A stretch of DNA of 35,158 nucleotides from Bacteroidales bacterium (GCA_011620595.1 WOYX01000059.1:102064-137221); one strand, 5' to 3'. Numbered from the stretch's first letter, positions 16,351 to 25,563 are shown. The notes: generated by a model from the sequence alone, not told the origin. Numbers and translations: made by a program.

Positions 16351-19300
16351 GCTCAGGGTTGTCTTCGATCCATCCGATGAGCTCATCGGTGATGCCTGCC
16401 TTGATGCTTCGCGAAAACAGGGGAACTGTAATCTTGTCATCATGGTCTATCAACAGAAATTTAAGTGTTTTGTTTCCAGGGTTGTCGTTGATGATTGATT
16501 TCAGGTTCTTGATGAACTCAGTGTTGATGAGCTCTGCCTTCAATTTTATGGTAATGGAGTTGATCAGCTCGTCCCGCACGGTGGAGAGCAGATAAATCTC
16601 CCGGATTTTGAACTCAAGCTCATCGGGGTTGTAATGCCTGCCCTGCACCTTTCCTTTGACAAGAAGCCGGTAATCAGTGTTGAAGAAGTTACTGAACGAG
16701 ACATATTCCTTGTCAAACAGAAGGAAGGAGAATGAGTCAGTGTAATCCTGCAGTGTGAAGCCGCCAAAGGGTTTGCCGTTTTTTGTGACTCCGTTTCTTG
16801 TCTCGGTGACAATTCCTGCCACGGTGACCTCGCGGTTGGCAAATTCATGGAGGTTTTGCAGATCGGCCAGGGTGGCGTTGCAGAATGTGTTGATCTCAAG
16901 CCGGTAATCGTCCAGGGGGTGTGATGACAGGTAAATGCCTATTACCTGTTTCTCCTTGTTGAGCTTCTCCAGCTTCGACCAGTCGGCACACGGTGCCGGT
17001 TCAGGCTTCACCAGCTCGAAGCCTGCCGCCTCTCCGAAGAGCGACTGCTGGCTGCTGTTGCGTATGTTTTTGACATTTGTACCGTAACGTATCAGGCTCT
17101 CAAGGAAGCTTACGCCCTTATTGTCTGCCGAGAAGTACTGCGCCCTTGTGATGCCCGGCAGGCCGTCGAGGGCTCCGGATACCACCAAGGCCTCCAGCAT
17201 CTTCTTGTTGACGGTGTTCAGGTTGACCCGTTCGACAAGATCATAGATGTCACTGTAGGGGCCGTTGTTCTCCCGCTCCTCCACAAGGTGAAGCACGGCG
17301 TTCTCACCGACACCCTTGATGGCACCCAGTCCGAACCTGATATTGCCGTTGCGGTTGACAGTGAATTTCAGGAGGCTCTCGTTCACATCAGGACCCAGAA
17401 CCTCGATGCCCATCCGCTTTGTCTCTTCCATCATCACGGTGATCTTTCTGATGTCACTGATGTTGCGGCTGAGCACTGCAGCCATGAACTCCGCAGGGTA
17501 GTTGGCTTTCAGGTATCCGGTCTGGTAGGCTATGAGCGCATAGCATGTGGAGTGTGACTTGTTGAAGGCATACTCGGCAAACGACTCCCAGTCGGACCAG
17601 ATCTTGTTGATGGTGTTCTGATCATAGCCGTTCCTGTGACAACCCTCAATGAACTCAATCTTCATCTGGTCCATGATGTTCCGCTTCTTCTTTCCCATGG
17701 CCTTGCGAAGCGAGTCGGCCTGTCCTTTGGAGAACCCTCCAAGCTCCTGGGAGAGCAGCATCACCTGCTCCTGGTAGACGGTGATGCCATAGGTCTCCTT
17801 AAGGTACTTCTCCATGGCGGGTACCTCAAAACTGATCTTCTCCTTGCCGTGCTTGCGCCGGATGAACTGCGGGATATAATCCATGGGGCCGGGCCTGTAG
17901 AGGGCGTTCATGGCTATCAGGTCGCCGAACTGGTTGGGTTTGAGCTCGCGGAGGTATCGTTTCATCCCGACGGATTCAAACTGAAACACGCCTGTGGTCT
18001 CGCCGTTGCTGAAAAGTTCATAGGTGGCCTTGTCTTCCAGCGAGAGCGATGGGAGATCAATGGTGATGCCCTTTGACTTTTGCACATTCTCGACGGCATC
18101 CTTAAGTATTGACAGTGTCTTCAGGCCCAGGAAATCCATCTTCAGCAGACCTACCGATTCCACGTAGTTACCTTCATACTGTGTGACGTAGAGCTCGGCA
18201 TCTTTGGCAGTGCAGATGGGTATATGCTCGTACAGGTCATCCTTGCTGATGATGATGCCGCAGGCATGGACCCCGGTCTGTCTGACGCTTCCCTCGAGTA
18301 CCTCGGCATATTTGAGAGTCTGTGCCACCAGCAGCTCCTTGGAGCTTCTTTCCTTCAGCAGTTCAGGCACCTCTTCATATGCTGTCGCGAGGGTCATGCC
18401 GGGCCTGTCGGGAACGAGCTTCGTCAGCCTGATAGCTTCGGGCAGCGGCAGCTTCTGCACCCTGGCCACATCGCGGATTGCCATCTTGGCGGCCATGGTG
18501 CCGAAGGTGATGATGTGGGCCACGCGGTTGTGACCGTATTTGTCAACAACATATTTCAGCACCTTCTCGCGTCCGTCTTCGTCGAAGTCAATATCGATGT
18601 CAGGCATTGAGATGCGGTCAGGATTGAGAAAACGCTCGAACAGCAGGTTGTATTTGATCGGGTCTATATCTGTTATTTTCAGACAGTAGGCTACGGCACT
18701 GCCGGCAGCTGACCCACGTCCGGGACCCACCCATACCCCCATCTCGCGAGCCGCCCGGAGGAAGTCCTGCACTATCAGGAAGTACCCCGGAAAGCCCATA
18801 TTTTTTATCACCGACAGCTCGAAGTCGATTCTGGCCTGCAGCTCGGGGCTGATCTCGCCCCATCGCTCGGCAGCACCCTTCAGCGTCAGGTGACGCAGGT
18901 ATGCATCCTTGTCGGGGAACTCTTCCGGGATGGCAAAGTCAGGCATGATGGGATCGCTGGAGAGTGAGTAGTACTCAACCTTGTCGGCTATCTCCCGGGT
19001 GTTTGTCACCGCCTCGGGAATATCACTGAAGATTCGGAGCATCTCCTCCTCGCTCTTGAGGTACTCCTGCTTGGTGTAGCGGAGACGTTTGGGGTCGTCA
19101 ATATCCTTGCCGGTGTTGAGGCAGATGAGCCTGTCGTGCGCCTCGGCCTCATCCTCCATAATGAAGTGAACGTCATTGGATGCAATGATCTTCACATTGT
19201 GTTTTGCAGCCAGCTCACGGTAGGCGGCGATGACCCTCTGCTGCTGCGGGAAGACGGTGGTGTCTGCCGTCGGGTCCGAAGTCTCATGCCTCTGCACCTC

Positions 19301-19816
19301 CAGATAGTAATCGTCGCCGAAGATCTCCTTGTATGAGAGGATGGCCTCTTCGGCACCCTTCATGTTTCCCGAGAGTATCTCCTGTGCTGCCTCCCCGGCA
19401 ATGCAGGCCGATGAGACTATAAGGCCCTCACTGTGTTCCCGGAGAAGCTGCTTGTCAATACGGGGCTTGTAGTAAAAGCCCCTAATCCATGCCTCGGAGA
19501 CAAGCTTTACCAGGTTGTGGTAGCCGGTGAGGTTTTTGGCAAGGAGTATGAGGTGATCGCCGGAGCGGTCCTCGACAGATGTCTTGTCTTCAAGATTGGT
19601 GCGTGCCACATAGATCTCGCACCCGATGATCGGCTTGATGGAGGCCGCCGTGGCAGCATCATGAAACTCCTTTACGCCAAACATGTTGCCGTGGTCGGTG
19701 ATGGCCAGGGCATCCATGCCCAGGTCGGCAGCCCTCCTGACAAGTGCCTTTACTCCTGCTGCCCCGTCAAGAATGGAATATTGTGTATGTACGTGTAAAT
19801 GAACAAATGAAGACAT
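16331..19816 (-). CDS. dnaE: DNA polymerase III alpha subunit
   Basis: The replicative polymerase catalytic subunit, 1161 residues against 1160 in E. coli DnaE. Domains in order: an N-terminal PHP domain (HLHVHTQYSILDG; ITDHGNMFG), then the polymerase palm with PDIDIDF at 405-411 (catalytic Asp406 and Asp408, matching E. coli 401 and 403) and the third aspartate in KMDFLGLKTL. Fingers follow, then helix-hairpin-helix repeats (FGLGAIKGVGENAV) and a C-terminal OB fold (REVTVAGIVTETRNG). The start is ATG 19816 (MSSFVHLHVHTQYS). The frame stays open 52 codons further upstream through the promoter region but shows no family similarity. The PHP metal-binding residues look largely intact, so residual exonuclease activity is possible. 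The gene is divergent from rpsP. Confidence 0.97.
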   Translation of the reverse strand: MSSFVHLHVHTQYSILDGAAGVKALVRRAADLGMDALAITDHGNMFGVKEFHDAATAASIKPIIGCEIYVARTNLEDKTSVEDRSGDHLILLAKNLTGYHNLVKLVSEAWIRGFYYKPRIDKQLLREHSEGLIVSSACIAGEAAQEILSGNMKGAEEAILSYKEIFGDDYYLEVQRHETSDPTADTTVFPQQQRVIAAYRELAAKHNVKIIASNDVHFIMEDEAEAHDRLICLNTGKDIDDPKRLRYTKQEYLKSEEEMLRIFSDIPEAVTNTREIADKVEYYSLSSDPIMPDFAIPEEFPDKDAYLRHLTLKGAAERWGEISPELQARIDFELSVIKNMGFPGYFLIVQDFLRAAREMGVWVGPGRGSAAGSAVAYCLKITDIDPIKYNLLFERFLNPDRISMPDIDIDFDEDGREKVLKYVVDKYGHNRVAHIITFGTMAAKMAIRDVARVQKLPLPEAIRLTKLVPDRPGMTLATAYEEVPELLKERSSKELLVAQTLKYAEVLEGSVRQTGVHACGIIISKDDLYEHIPICTAKDAELYVTQYEGNYVESVGLLKMDFLGLKTLSILKDAVENVQKSKGITIDLPSLSLEDKATYELFSNGETTGVFQFESVGMKRYLRELKPNQFGDLIAMNALYRPGPMDYIPQFIRRKHGKEKISFEVPAMEKYLKETYGITVYQEQVMLLSQELGGFSKGQADSLRKAMGKKKRNIMDQMKIEFIEGCHRNGYDQNTINKIWSDWESFAEYAFNKSHSTCYALIAYQTGYLKANYPAEFMAAVLSRNISDIRKITVMMEETKRMGIEVLGPDVNESLLKFTVNRNGNIRFGLGAIKGVGENAVLHLVEERENNGPYSDIYDLVERVNLNTVNKKMLEALVVSGALDGLPGITRAQYFSADNKGVSFLESLIRYGTNVKNIRNSSQQSLFGEAAGFELVKPEPAPCADWSKLEKLNKEKQVIGIYLSSHPLDDYRLEINTFCNATLADLQNLHEFANREVTVAGIVTETRNGVTKNGKPFGGFTLQDYTDSFSFLLFDKEYVSFSNFFNTDYRLLVKGKVQGRHYNPDELEFKIREIYLLSTVRDELINSITIKLKAELINTEFIKNLKSIINDNPGNKTLKFLLIDHDDKITVPLFSRSIKAGITDELIGWIEDNPELDFKVN

Positions 19817-19852
19817 TTTCTCAGGGTTTTGACCGGTGCCTGTGGCTGGAAA

Positions 19853-19860
19853 CAAAAATA
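19853..19860 (-). promoter_or_regulatory. -7 box of dnaE
   Basis: Minus strand TATTTTTG matches TAnnTTTG and lies 36 nt upstream of the dnaE ATG. A TTG lies 21 nt further upstream (19884-19882 on the minus strand). Confidence 0.6.
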
Positions 19861-19916
19861 TCAAAAAGGTCGTTGCCCGGTCAATTTTTTTATTAACATG
19901 AGGGCGGATGATTATT

Positions 19917-19947
19917 TTTGTAAGCTCGATATATTGTGATATATTTG
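19917..19947 (+). promoter_or_regulatory. Promoter of rpsP-rimM
   Basis: TTTG (19917-19920), exactly 19 nt, then TATATTTG (19940-19947). This is a full match to the Bacteroides consensus TTTG-N19-TAnnTTTG, as expected for a strongly expressed ribosomal protein gene. The start codon is 43 nt downstream. Confidence 0.85.
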
Positions 19948-19990
19948 CACCCTCATAAAAAACAGGTATCAATTAAACCGAAAATTTTAA

Positions 19991-20974
19991 ATGTCAGTAA
20001 AAATCAGATTAGCTAGGAAGGGCCGCAAAAAGCAGGCCTACTACCACGTGGTGGTAGCGGATAGCAGTGCGCCACGTGATGGCAGATTTATTGAAAAGAT
20101 CGGAATGTACAATCCTCTTACCAACCCGGCAACGATAGAGATCGATTTCGGGAAGGCGCTGGATTGGCTCCAGAAGGGTGCCCAGCCCACAGAGACCTGC
20201 AGGGCAATCCTCAGGTACAAGGGTGTCATGATGAAGAAGCACCTGCTTGAAGGAGTAAAGAAGGGTGCATTTGACGAGGCCGAGGCTGACCGTCGTTTCA
20301 ATGAATGGCTGAAGGTCAAGGAGGAGCAGATCGAGAACAAGAAGACGGGCATCGAGAAGAAGGGCGAGGAGACACGTCAGAAGAGACTTGAGGCTGAGAC
20401 CGCGATCAAGGAAGCCAGGGCTGCCGAATATGCCAAAAAGATTGCTGCACTAGCCGCTGAGGCCGAGGCTGCCGCCAGGGCTGCCGAGGGAGGTGAGGCA
20501 CCTGCAGAGGAGCCCGTGGCAGAAGCTGCCGACGAAACCGAAGTCACTGAAGCTGTAGCTGAAGAGAGCGCTGTTGAAGAAGCAGCCCCGGAAGAGGAGG
20601 CAACAGCTGAGGTGACCGCCGAAGAAGCGCCGGCCGCAGCAGCAGAGGCAGCTCCTGAAGAAGAGACAGCTCCTGCTGATGAAGCTGCCGCCACAGAGGC
20701 AGCCCCTGCAGAAAAGGCCACAGCCGAAGAAACAGCCGCTGCACCTGCAGAAGAAGCAGAGAAGACTGCCGCAGCACCGGCAGATGAAGAGGCACCGGCT
20801 GCCCCGGAGGCAGAAGAGACTGCAGTTGCAGAAGAGGCAGAGAAGACTGCCGCAGCACCGGCAGATGAAGAGGCACCGGCTGCCGACAATGAGGCTGCTC
20901 CTGCAGATGAAGAGGCACCTGCTGCCGACAAGGCAGGCGACGAGAGTGCCGAAGAGACTGAGAAGCCTGAATAA
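19991..20974 (+). CDS. rpsP: Small ribosomal subunit protein bS16 with a very long Ala/Glu tail
   Basis: The first ~85 residues are a normal bS16 ([43 protein letters not shown]), which binds 16S rRNA and helps 30S assembly. The protein then runs on to 327 residues, several times the size of E. coli bS16 (82). A charged helical part (about 110-165) is followed by about 160 residues built almost only of Ala, Glu, Pro, Asp and Thr. Bacteroidetes bS16 proteins often have such a tail, but this one is long. It contains internal duplications such as [14 protein letters not shown], repeated exactly at the DNA level. rimM follows after 27 nt. The tail is probably disordered and acidic; its role is unknown. 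Confidence 0.93.
   Translation: MSVKIRLARKGRKKQAYYHVVVADSSAPRDGRFIEKIGMYNPLTNPATIEIDFGKALDWLQKGAQPTETCRAILRYKGVMMKKHLLEGVKKGAFDEAEADRRFNEWLKVKEEQIENKKTGIEKKGEETRQKRLEAETAIKEARAAEYAKKIAALAAEAEAAARAAEGGEAPAEEPVAEAADETEVTEAVAEESAVEEAAPEEEATAEVTAEEAPAAAAEAAPEEETAPADEAAATEAAPAEKATAEETAAAPAEEAEKTAAAPADEEAPAAPEAEETAVAEEAEKTAAAPADEEAPAADNEAAPADEEAPAADKAGDESAEETEKPE
20756..20884 (+). repeat. 48 bp exact direct repeat in the rpsP tail
   Basis: Bases 20756-20803 are repeated exactly at 20837-20884, an offset of 81 bp or 27 codons, so the reading frame is kept. Each copy encodes part of the [16 protein letters not shown] module. The identity at synonymous sites indicates a recent in-frame duplication. 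Confidence 0.9.
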
Positions 20975-21001
20975 AGCGCTTCTCTCCCCCTCCGCCTGAC
21001 A

Positions 21002-21496
21002 GTGAAAACCGTTGGCAGAATAACAAAGACTTACGGCTATGAAGGAGCCGTGGTTGTGAGGATGCAGGGCGGCATCAGAGGGGAACCTGAACAGGGTGAA
21101 CCGGTATTCGTCGTTAAAGACGGGATACCGGTTCCCTTTTTTGTCAGGGAGGCTTACTGCCCTGCACCCGATACACTGATAATTTCATTCGACGATTACC
21201 TGACGGCCGAATCAGTCGTTTCCCTCAAGGGTTGTGATCTCATTATCCCCGGTGAGAAGGAGGAGAGCGATGAGCTGCAGGACCTTGCAGGTTTTACCCT
21301 CACTGACAGCGGCAGCGGCTTCAGCGGAAGGGTAATCTCCGTAAAACGCAACCCCGGTCAACTGCTTGCCGAAGTGGCCTCCCCGGCAGGGGTGATACTC
21401 GTTCCCCTGCACCCCGATCTGATCATCTCTGTTGACAGGAGGAGAAAGATCATAGAGATGTCTTTTCCTGAAGGACTGACCAGTCTGAACGACTGA
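21002..21496 (+). CDS. rimM: Ribosome maturation factor RimM
   Basis: RimM binds the 30S head and helps late 16S processing. The 164-residue protein has the N-terminal beta-barrel signature (VGRITKTYGYEGAVVVRM) and a C-terminal PRC-barrel ending with the hallmark ISVDRRRKIIEMSFPEGL. The start is GTG at 21002, since the conserved Val-Gly-x-Ile begins three codons later and no suitable ATG lies upstream. It follows rpsP by 27 nt, the usual rpsP-rimM pairing, but trmD and rplS do not follow as they do in Proteobacteria. Confidence 0.93.
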   Translation: MKTVGRITKTYGYEGAVVVRMQGGIRGEPEQGEPVFVVKDGIPVPFFVREAYCPAPDTLIISFDDYLTAESVVSLKGCDLIIPGEKEESDELQDLAGFTLTDSGSGFSGRVISVKRNPGQLLAEVASPAGVILVPLHPDLIISVDRRRKIIEMSFPEGLTSLND

Positions 21497-21510
21497 ATCT
21501 TATTTTTTTA
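21481..21510 (+). terminator. Possible weak intrinsic terminator at the end of rimM
   Basis: CAGTC-TGAAC-GACTG forms a 5 bp stem with a 5 nt loop overlapping the rimM stop codon. It is followed by AATCTTATTTTTTTA. The stem is short, so efficiency is doubtful. Confidence 0.35.
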
Positions 21511-21586
21511 CGGTTTCATGCAGCACTGCGCCGCCGGCGTCGTCTTTTATCTGTTAACCGGTAATCCGAAAATGGTTCAGTCATGA

Positions 21587-21641
21587 AACTTGCATGAGCA
21601 AGAGCTCACAACGGGTTTGATTATTTGATCTCATGCAAGTT
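21587..21641. repeat. 12 bp perfect inverted repeat with 31 nt spacer
   Basis: AACTTGCATGAG (21587-21598) and its exact complement CTCATGCAAGTT (21630-21641) flank a 31 nt AT-rich spacer. The right arm ends 32 nt before the GIN-domain gene start. There is no T-run after it, so it does not look like a standard terminator. It may be a regulator-binding site pair, an mRNA leader stem or a small repeat element. Confidence 0.75.
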
Positions 21642-21673
21642 CCATTCGACCAATAAAATAAAAATAAAATCGA

Positions 21674-22369
21674 ATGAAAAAATCAATCCTTTTTGCAGCT
21701 CTTCTGGTCGTTGCGGTCCAGGTATCACAGGCACAGGATACATACAGGGAAACAAGAGATGTCTCCGGTTTCAGCGAGGTGGCCTTCGCTGTGTCAGGCG
21801 AGGTGTTGATTGACATCGGGGATGAGTACAGTGTGGTCCTTGAAGGTGACAGGGAATATATAAGAGAGATAGAGACGAAGGTCTACGGGGATGAGCTCAG
21901 GATCAGGAGGGACAAATGGTTTGATTCCGGGAACAAAAAGGTCGTTGTGCGTATCACCATGCCAAAGCTTGAGGGTATCAGTGTATCAGGATCCGGGAAG
22001 GTCACAGTCAATGATCCTCTCAGGGGGGAAGACCTGAACATAGGTATCAGCGGTAGCGGAAAAGCATTTCTGAAAGAAGTGGCATTGCAGGATGCAGAGT
22101 GCTCGATCTCGGGATCAGGCAGCCTCATCATTGACGGAAGCGGCACCGTGAAAAGCCTTGAAATAAATATTTCAGGTTCGGGTGACTATTTGGGGGAGGC
22201 CACCAGGGTTGGAACGCTGGAGGCAAATATTTCCGGCAGCGGCAGCTGCAAATGTTATGTTACGGACATGCTCAGGGCTTCCATCTCCGGCAGCGGGAGC
22301 ATCATCTATTCGGGCAATCCGAAGATTGATGCAGCTGTTTCAGGCTCCGGCAAGGTGCGGACGAAATAG
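21674..22369 (+). CDS. Exported GIN-domain (DUF2807) protein
   Basis: A 231-residue protein. It has a signal peptide (MKKSILFAALLVVAVQVSQA, cleavage before Gln21) followed by the 'putative auto-transporter adhesin head GIN' domain. The opening strand pattern RDVSGFSEVAFAVSGEVLI and the serial Ile/Val-Ser-Gly-Ser-Gly turns are diagnostic: GSG occurs at least seven times at roughly regular spacing. This implies a right-handed beta-helix in which each coil ends in an SGSG turn. The domain is common in Bacteroidetes, and its function is unknown despite the adhesin name. It probably sits in the periplasm or at the surface. Its stop abuts the tsaC stop with no base between them (convergent genes). 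Confidence 0.88.
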   Translation: MKKSILFAALLVVAVQVSQAQDTYRETRDVSGFSEVAFAVSGEVLIDIGDEYSVVLEGDREYIREIETKVYGDELRIRRDKWFDSGNKKVVVRITMPKLEGISVSGSGKVTVNDPLRGEDLNIGISGSGKAFLKEVALQDAECSISGSGSLIIDGSGTVKSLEINISGSGDYLGEATRVGTLEANISGSGSCKCYVTDMLRASISGSGSIIYSGNPKIDAAVSGSGKVRTK

Positions 22370-22945
22370 TCAGCCGCGCAATATTTTAACGACTCCGTTC
22401 CCGGATACCCTGATGACCGAAGAGGCCTCTGTGCTGCTTCGGTCATCCTGTCTCCAGCGGCACACATAATCGGCAGCGCTTTTGATCTCCTCGGCTATCT
22501 CATCAAAAAATGCCGGGGCAGGAGTGCCGCTGACGTTGGAGGAGGTAGAGACCAGGGGCTTGCGAAATGCTGTTATCAAATCATCGCAGAAGGGATCACT
22601 GCAGAGTCTCACCGCCAGTGAGCCGTCATCAGCTGCCACACCGTCAGCCACTCCCCACCCTCGGTCGTAGATAACGGTCAGGGGAGACTCACTCCATTCG
22701 GCCATCTGCAGGGCCACATCAGGGGGATCAACAACATAACGTGTGAGCATCGCCAGTGAATTGACAAGAATGATCATACCCTTTTTGTCAATTCTATGCT
22801 TGATCTCACCGATCCTTTTCACCGCTTTGACGTTTGCAGGATCACACCCCAGTCCCCAGACAGTGTCTGTTGGATAGAGTATAACCCCGCCGTCACGCAA
22901 TACCTTCAGGGCATTCCTGATGTCATCTTCATATTCCTTTTCCAT
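22370..22945 (-). CDS. tsaC: L-threonylcarbamoyladenylate synthase (YrdC/Sua5 family)
   Basis: A 191-residue YrdC-fold protein. It makes threonylcarbamoyl-AMP from threonine, bicarbonate and ATP, the first step towards t6A37 in tRNAs reading ANN codons. Motifs seen are the nucleotide-binding YPTDTVWGLGCD (24-35), the basic KHRIDKKGM segment, SPLTVIYDRG and the near-C-terminal STSSNVSG. The short single-domain length fits TsaC rather than the two-domain Sua5. A YciO-type paralogue cannot be excluded. The gene is divergent from the S9 peptidase gene and convergent with the GIN-domain gene. Confidence 0.88.
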   Translation of the reverse strand: MEKEYEDDIRNALKVLRDGGVILYPTDTVWGLGCDPANVKAVKRIGEIKHRIDKKGMIILVNSLAMLTRYVVDPPDVALQMAEWSESPLTVIYDRGWGVADGVAADDGSLAVRLCSDPFCDDLITAFRKPLVSTSSNVSGTPAPAFFDEIAEEIKSAADYVCRWRQDDRSSTEASSVIRVSGNGVVKILRG

Positions 22946-23082
22946 GGCTGAAATTTATTTTCTGTCTGACCGGAAAACCTCCGCTCCGGGCTGTGTTGAA
23001 CTGTCACCGCTCTCTGCAGGCAGTTAAAAGTTAAAAAACAATAATAGCTGTTATTTGGTATATAAACTTTGATACATAAGTA

Positions 23083-23090
23083 TAATTTTG
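23083..23090 (+). promoter_or_regulatory. -7 box of the S9 peptidase gene
   Basis: TAATTTTG matches TAnnTTTG and lies 22 nt upstream of the ATG. The nearest upstream TTTG (23054-23057) is 25 nt away, wider than usual. Confidence 0.55.
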
Positions 23091-23112
23091 AGCCAAAGCT
23101 AAAACAACCGTC

Positions 23113-25524
23113 ATGATAAAGAAAATTCTCCTCACCGCCATCATCATCGGATCGGCTCTGGCTGTCAGAGCCCAGGACACCCCGGGATACCAGCTTCCTC
23201 CCGCTGAGATAATCTCAATAGTTGACGCACCGCAGACACCCGGCGTTCTTGTCAGTCGTGACAATAAAAGCATTCTTCTGCTTGAACGCCCTGAGCTGCC
23301 GTCCATTGCCGACCTCTCGAAGCCGGAGCTGCGTCTTGCAGGCATCAGGTTCAATCCCTCCACCAACGGCAGCAGCCGCGGGCAGGGAGTGGTAAGGATC
23401 TCCGCCATGAACATTGACGGCACCAACCTTCGCGAACTGAAAGGGGTGCCGGCTGATCCGCATATAGGCGGGGTCACATGGTCAAACGACTGCAGCATGT
23501 TCGCCTTCACCAACACCACGGATGCCACGGTAGAGTTGTGGGTGGCTGATCTGGCGACGATGACAGCAAGCAAGATCGATGAGGGGCTGAATGACATATT
23601 CAGGAGGACCATGACCTGGCTTCCTGACGGATCGATTGTCTATCTGCGCACGCTGAGCGACAGGGGCAAGGCTCCGGAGGCATCCAGGGTGCCGAAGGGA
23701 CCGGTCATACAGGAGAGTGCAGGTGTCAGGGGAGAGTCGCGCACCTTTCAGGATCTCATCAAGAACCCTGATGACGAAAGGATATTTGAATATTATGCCA
23801 CCTCAGAACTGATGCGCTGGAGCAACGGCAACAGCACCTCTGCAGGCAGCCGTGGCATGATCATCGACCTGTCGCCTTCACCCGACGGGCAGTATCTTCT
23901 GATAACCAAAATCGACAAGCCATTTTCATACATAGTACCCTACTATTATTTCCCCTCAACCACACAGATATGGGATCTGCAGGGTAATGTCGTCACCACG
24001 CTCCTCGAGAAGCCCCTGCAGGAGAACCTGCCACGAGGGTACGATGTGGTTAATCCCGGTCCCCGTGGCTACAGCTGGCGCAGCGACAGGCCTGCAACCA
24101 TCATGTGGGTAGAGGCGCTGGACGAGGGTAACTATCATGCCAATGAGATGCAGTACCATGATCAGGTCTATATGCTTGATGCTCCCTTTGCAGGAGAACC
24201 GGTGCCGTTCATTGCCACGGAGAAGCGCTACCAGGGTATTGTCTGGGGTAATGACAATCTTGCCATGCTCAGCGAGGGACTGGCCAAGAGCCGTATCAGG
24301 GTCACCAGCACCTTCAGCCCTGCGAGCCCGCAGGCGACACTGAAGAAGATCTTCGAAATCAATGCCGACGACCGTTACAATAACCCCGGCTTCCCGCTCA
24401 CAACGACCAACAGCTACGGAAGACAGGTGCTGCTGCTGGCCGACAGGGGCAGGAGCCTGTATCTTTCCGGTCAGGGCGCCTCTCCCGAGGGAGACAGGCC
24501 CTTCATCGACAAGTATGACATAAGGACCGGCAAGACCATACGCCTGTGGCGTTCGGAGGCACCCTATTACGAGACTGTCAGTGAACTTATTGACCCGGCT
24601 AAACAGGTGATGCTCACCGTACGGCAGTCGGTCACCGAGGTGCCCAACTACTTCATACGTGATCTGAAAAAGGGCACACTGAAGCAGGTGACTAATTTTG
24701 AAAATCCCTACCCGCAGCTTGCCGGCGTGCACGGGGAGCTGGTCACCTACAAGCGTAACGACGGCATAGACCTCTCATTCATGCTCTACCTGCCGGCAGG
24801 CTACGACAGGGAGAAGGACGGTCCTTTGCCCACGATACTGTGGGCCTATCCGCGCGAATACAATGATCCCTCAACAGCCGGGCAGATAAGCGGCTCACCA
24901 TACAGCTTCACACGGGTGAGTCCCTCCTCGGTACTCGTATATGTCACCCAGGGATACGCCATCCTCAATAACGCCAGCTTCCCGATTATTGGTGCTGAGG
25001 GAGAGGAGCCCAATGACACTTTTGTCAGTCAGCTTGTCGCCAATGCCGAGGCTGCTATAAACAAGGCTGTTGAGATGGGTGTCACTGACCCCGCGAGGGT
25101 GGCTGTCAGCGGTCATTCCTACGGGGCCTTCATGACTGCCAACCTTCTCTCTCACTCGAGGCTGTTTGCCGCAGGCATAGCACGCAGCGGCGCCTATAAC
25201 CGTACGCTGACACCGTTCGGGTTCCAGAGCGAACGACGCAGCTTCTGGGAGGCCCCCGAGCTCTACCTTGAGATGTCGCCATTCACCCATGCCACAAAGG
25301 TTAAGGATCCCCTGTTACTGATACACGGCATGGCCGACGACAACCAGGGCACCTTCCCGATACAGAGTGAGAGGTACTACGCCGCACTCAAGGGAGCCGG
25401 AGCCACGACAAGGCTTGTACTGTTGCCTTACGAGGCCCACGGCTACGCCGCCCGCGAGTCGTTGCTGCACATGCACTGGGAGTACATCAGGTGGCTCGAT
25501 AAATATGTGAAGAACAAAAAGTAA
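23113..25524 (+). CDS. S9-family serine peptidase, glutamyl endopeptidase-like (S9D type)
   Basis: An 803-residue exported peptidase. It has a signal peptide (MIKKILLTAIIIGSALAVRAQ), a long N-terminal beta-propeller region (about 60-560) and a C-terminal alpha/beta-hydrolase domain. The catalytic triad is visible: Ser669 in SGHSYGAFM, Asp742 in HGMADDN and His776 in EAHGYAARES. The stretch GIARSGAYNRTLTPFGFQ, with FWEAPELYLEMSPF after it, closely recalls the plant chloroplast glutamyl endopeptidase group (MEROPS S9D) rather than classical DPP-IV. Cleavage after glutamate is therefore an inference. The propeller normally limits access to peptides. It is divergent from tsaC and transcribed from its own promoter. 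Confidence 0.9.
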   Translation: MIKKILLTAIIIGSALAVRAQDTPGYQLPPAEIISIVDAPQTPGVLVSRDNKSILLLERPELPSIADLSKPELRLAGIRFNPSTNGSSRGQGVVRISAMNIDGTNLRELKGVPADPHIGGVTWSNDCSMFAFTNTTDATVELWVADLATMTASKIDEGLNDIFRRTMTWLPDGSIVYLRTLSDRGKAPEASRVPKGPVIQESAGVRGESRTFQDLIKNPDDERIFEYYATSELMRWSNGNSTSAGSRGMIIDLSPSPDGQYLLITKIDKPFSYIVPYYYFPSTTQIWDLQGNVVTTLLEKPLQENLPRGYDVVNPGPRGYSWRSDRPATIMWVEALDEGNYHANEMQYHDQVYMLDAPFAGEPVPFIATEKRYQGIVWGNDNLAMLSEGLAKSRIRVTSTFSPASPQATLKKIFEINADDRYNNPGFPLTTTNSYGRQVLLLADRGRSLYLSGQGASPEGDRPFIDKYDIRTGKTIRLWRSEAPYYETVSELIDPAKQVMLTVRQSVTEVPNYFIRDLKKGTLKQVTNFENPYPQLAGVHGELVTYKRNDGIDLSFMLYLPAGYDREKDGPLPTILWAYPREYNDPSTAGQISGSPYSFTRVSPSSVLVYVTQGYAILNNASFPIIGAEGEEPNDTFVSQLVANAEAAINKAVEMGVTDPARVAVSGHSYGAFMTANLLSHSRLFAAGIARSGAYNRTLTPFGFQSERRSFWEAPELYLEMSPFTHATKVKDPLLLIHGMADDNQGTFPIQSERYYAALKGAGATTRLVLLPYEAHGYAARESLLHMHWEYIRWLDKYVKNKK

Positions 25525-25563
25525 TATCTGCAGTAAGCGGTTATGTTATCAGAAAAAACTGAT

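Noticed and set aside
19817-19972. N-terminal extension of DnaE by 52 residues
   Set aside because: The extension covers the dnaE promoter, has no similarity to DnaE, and the conserved PHP start (FVHLHVHTQYS) follows ATG 19816.
20377-20931. Ala/Ser-rich minus-strand open frame opposite rpsP
   Set aside because: It is the complement of the repetitive GCn/GAn codons of the S16 tail, so the openness is a composition effect.
25548-25563. Terminator after the S9 peptidase gene
   Set aside because: The ATCAG/CTGAT stem is only 5 bp, AT-rich, and directly joins the hppA -7 box; too weak to call.
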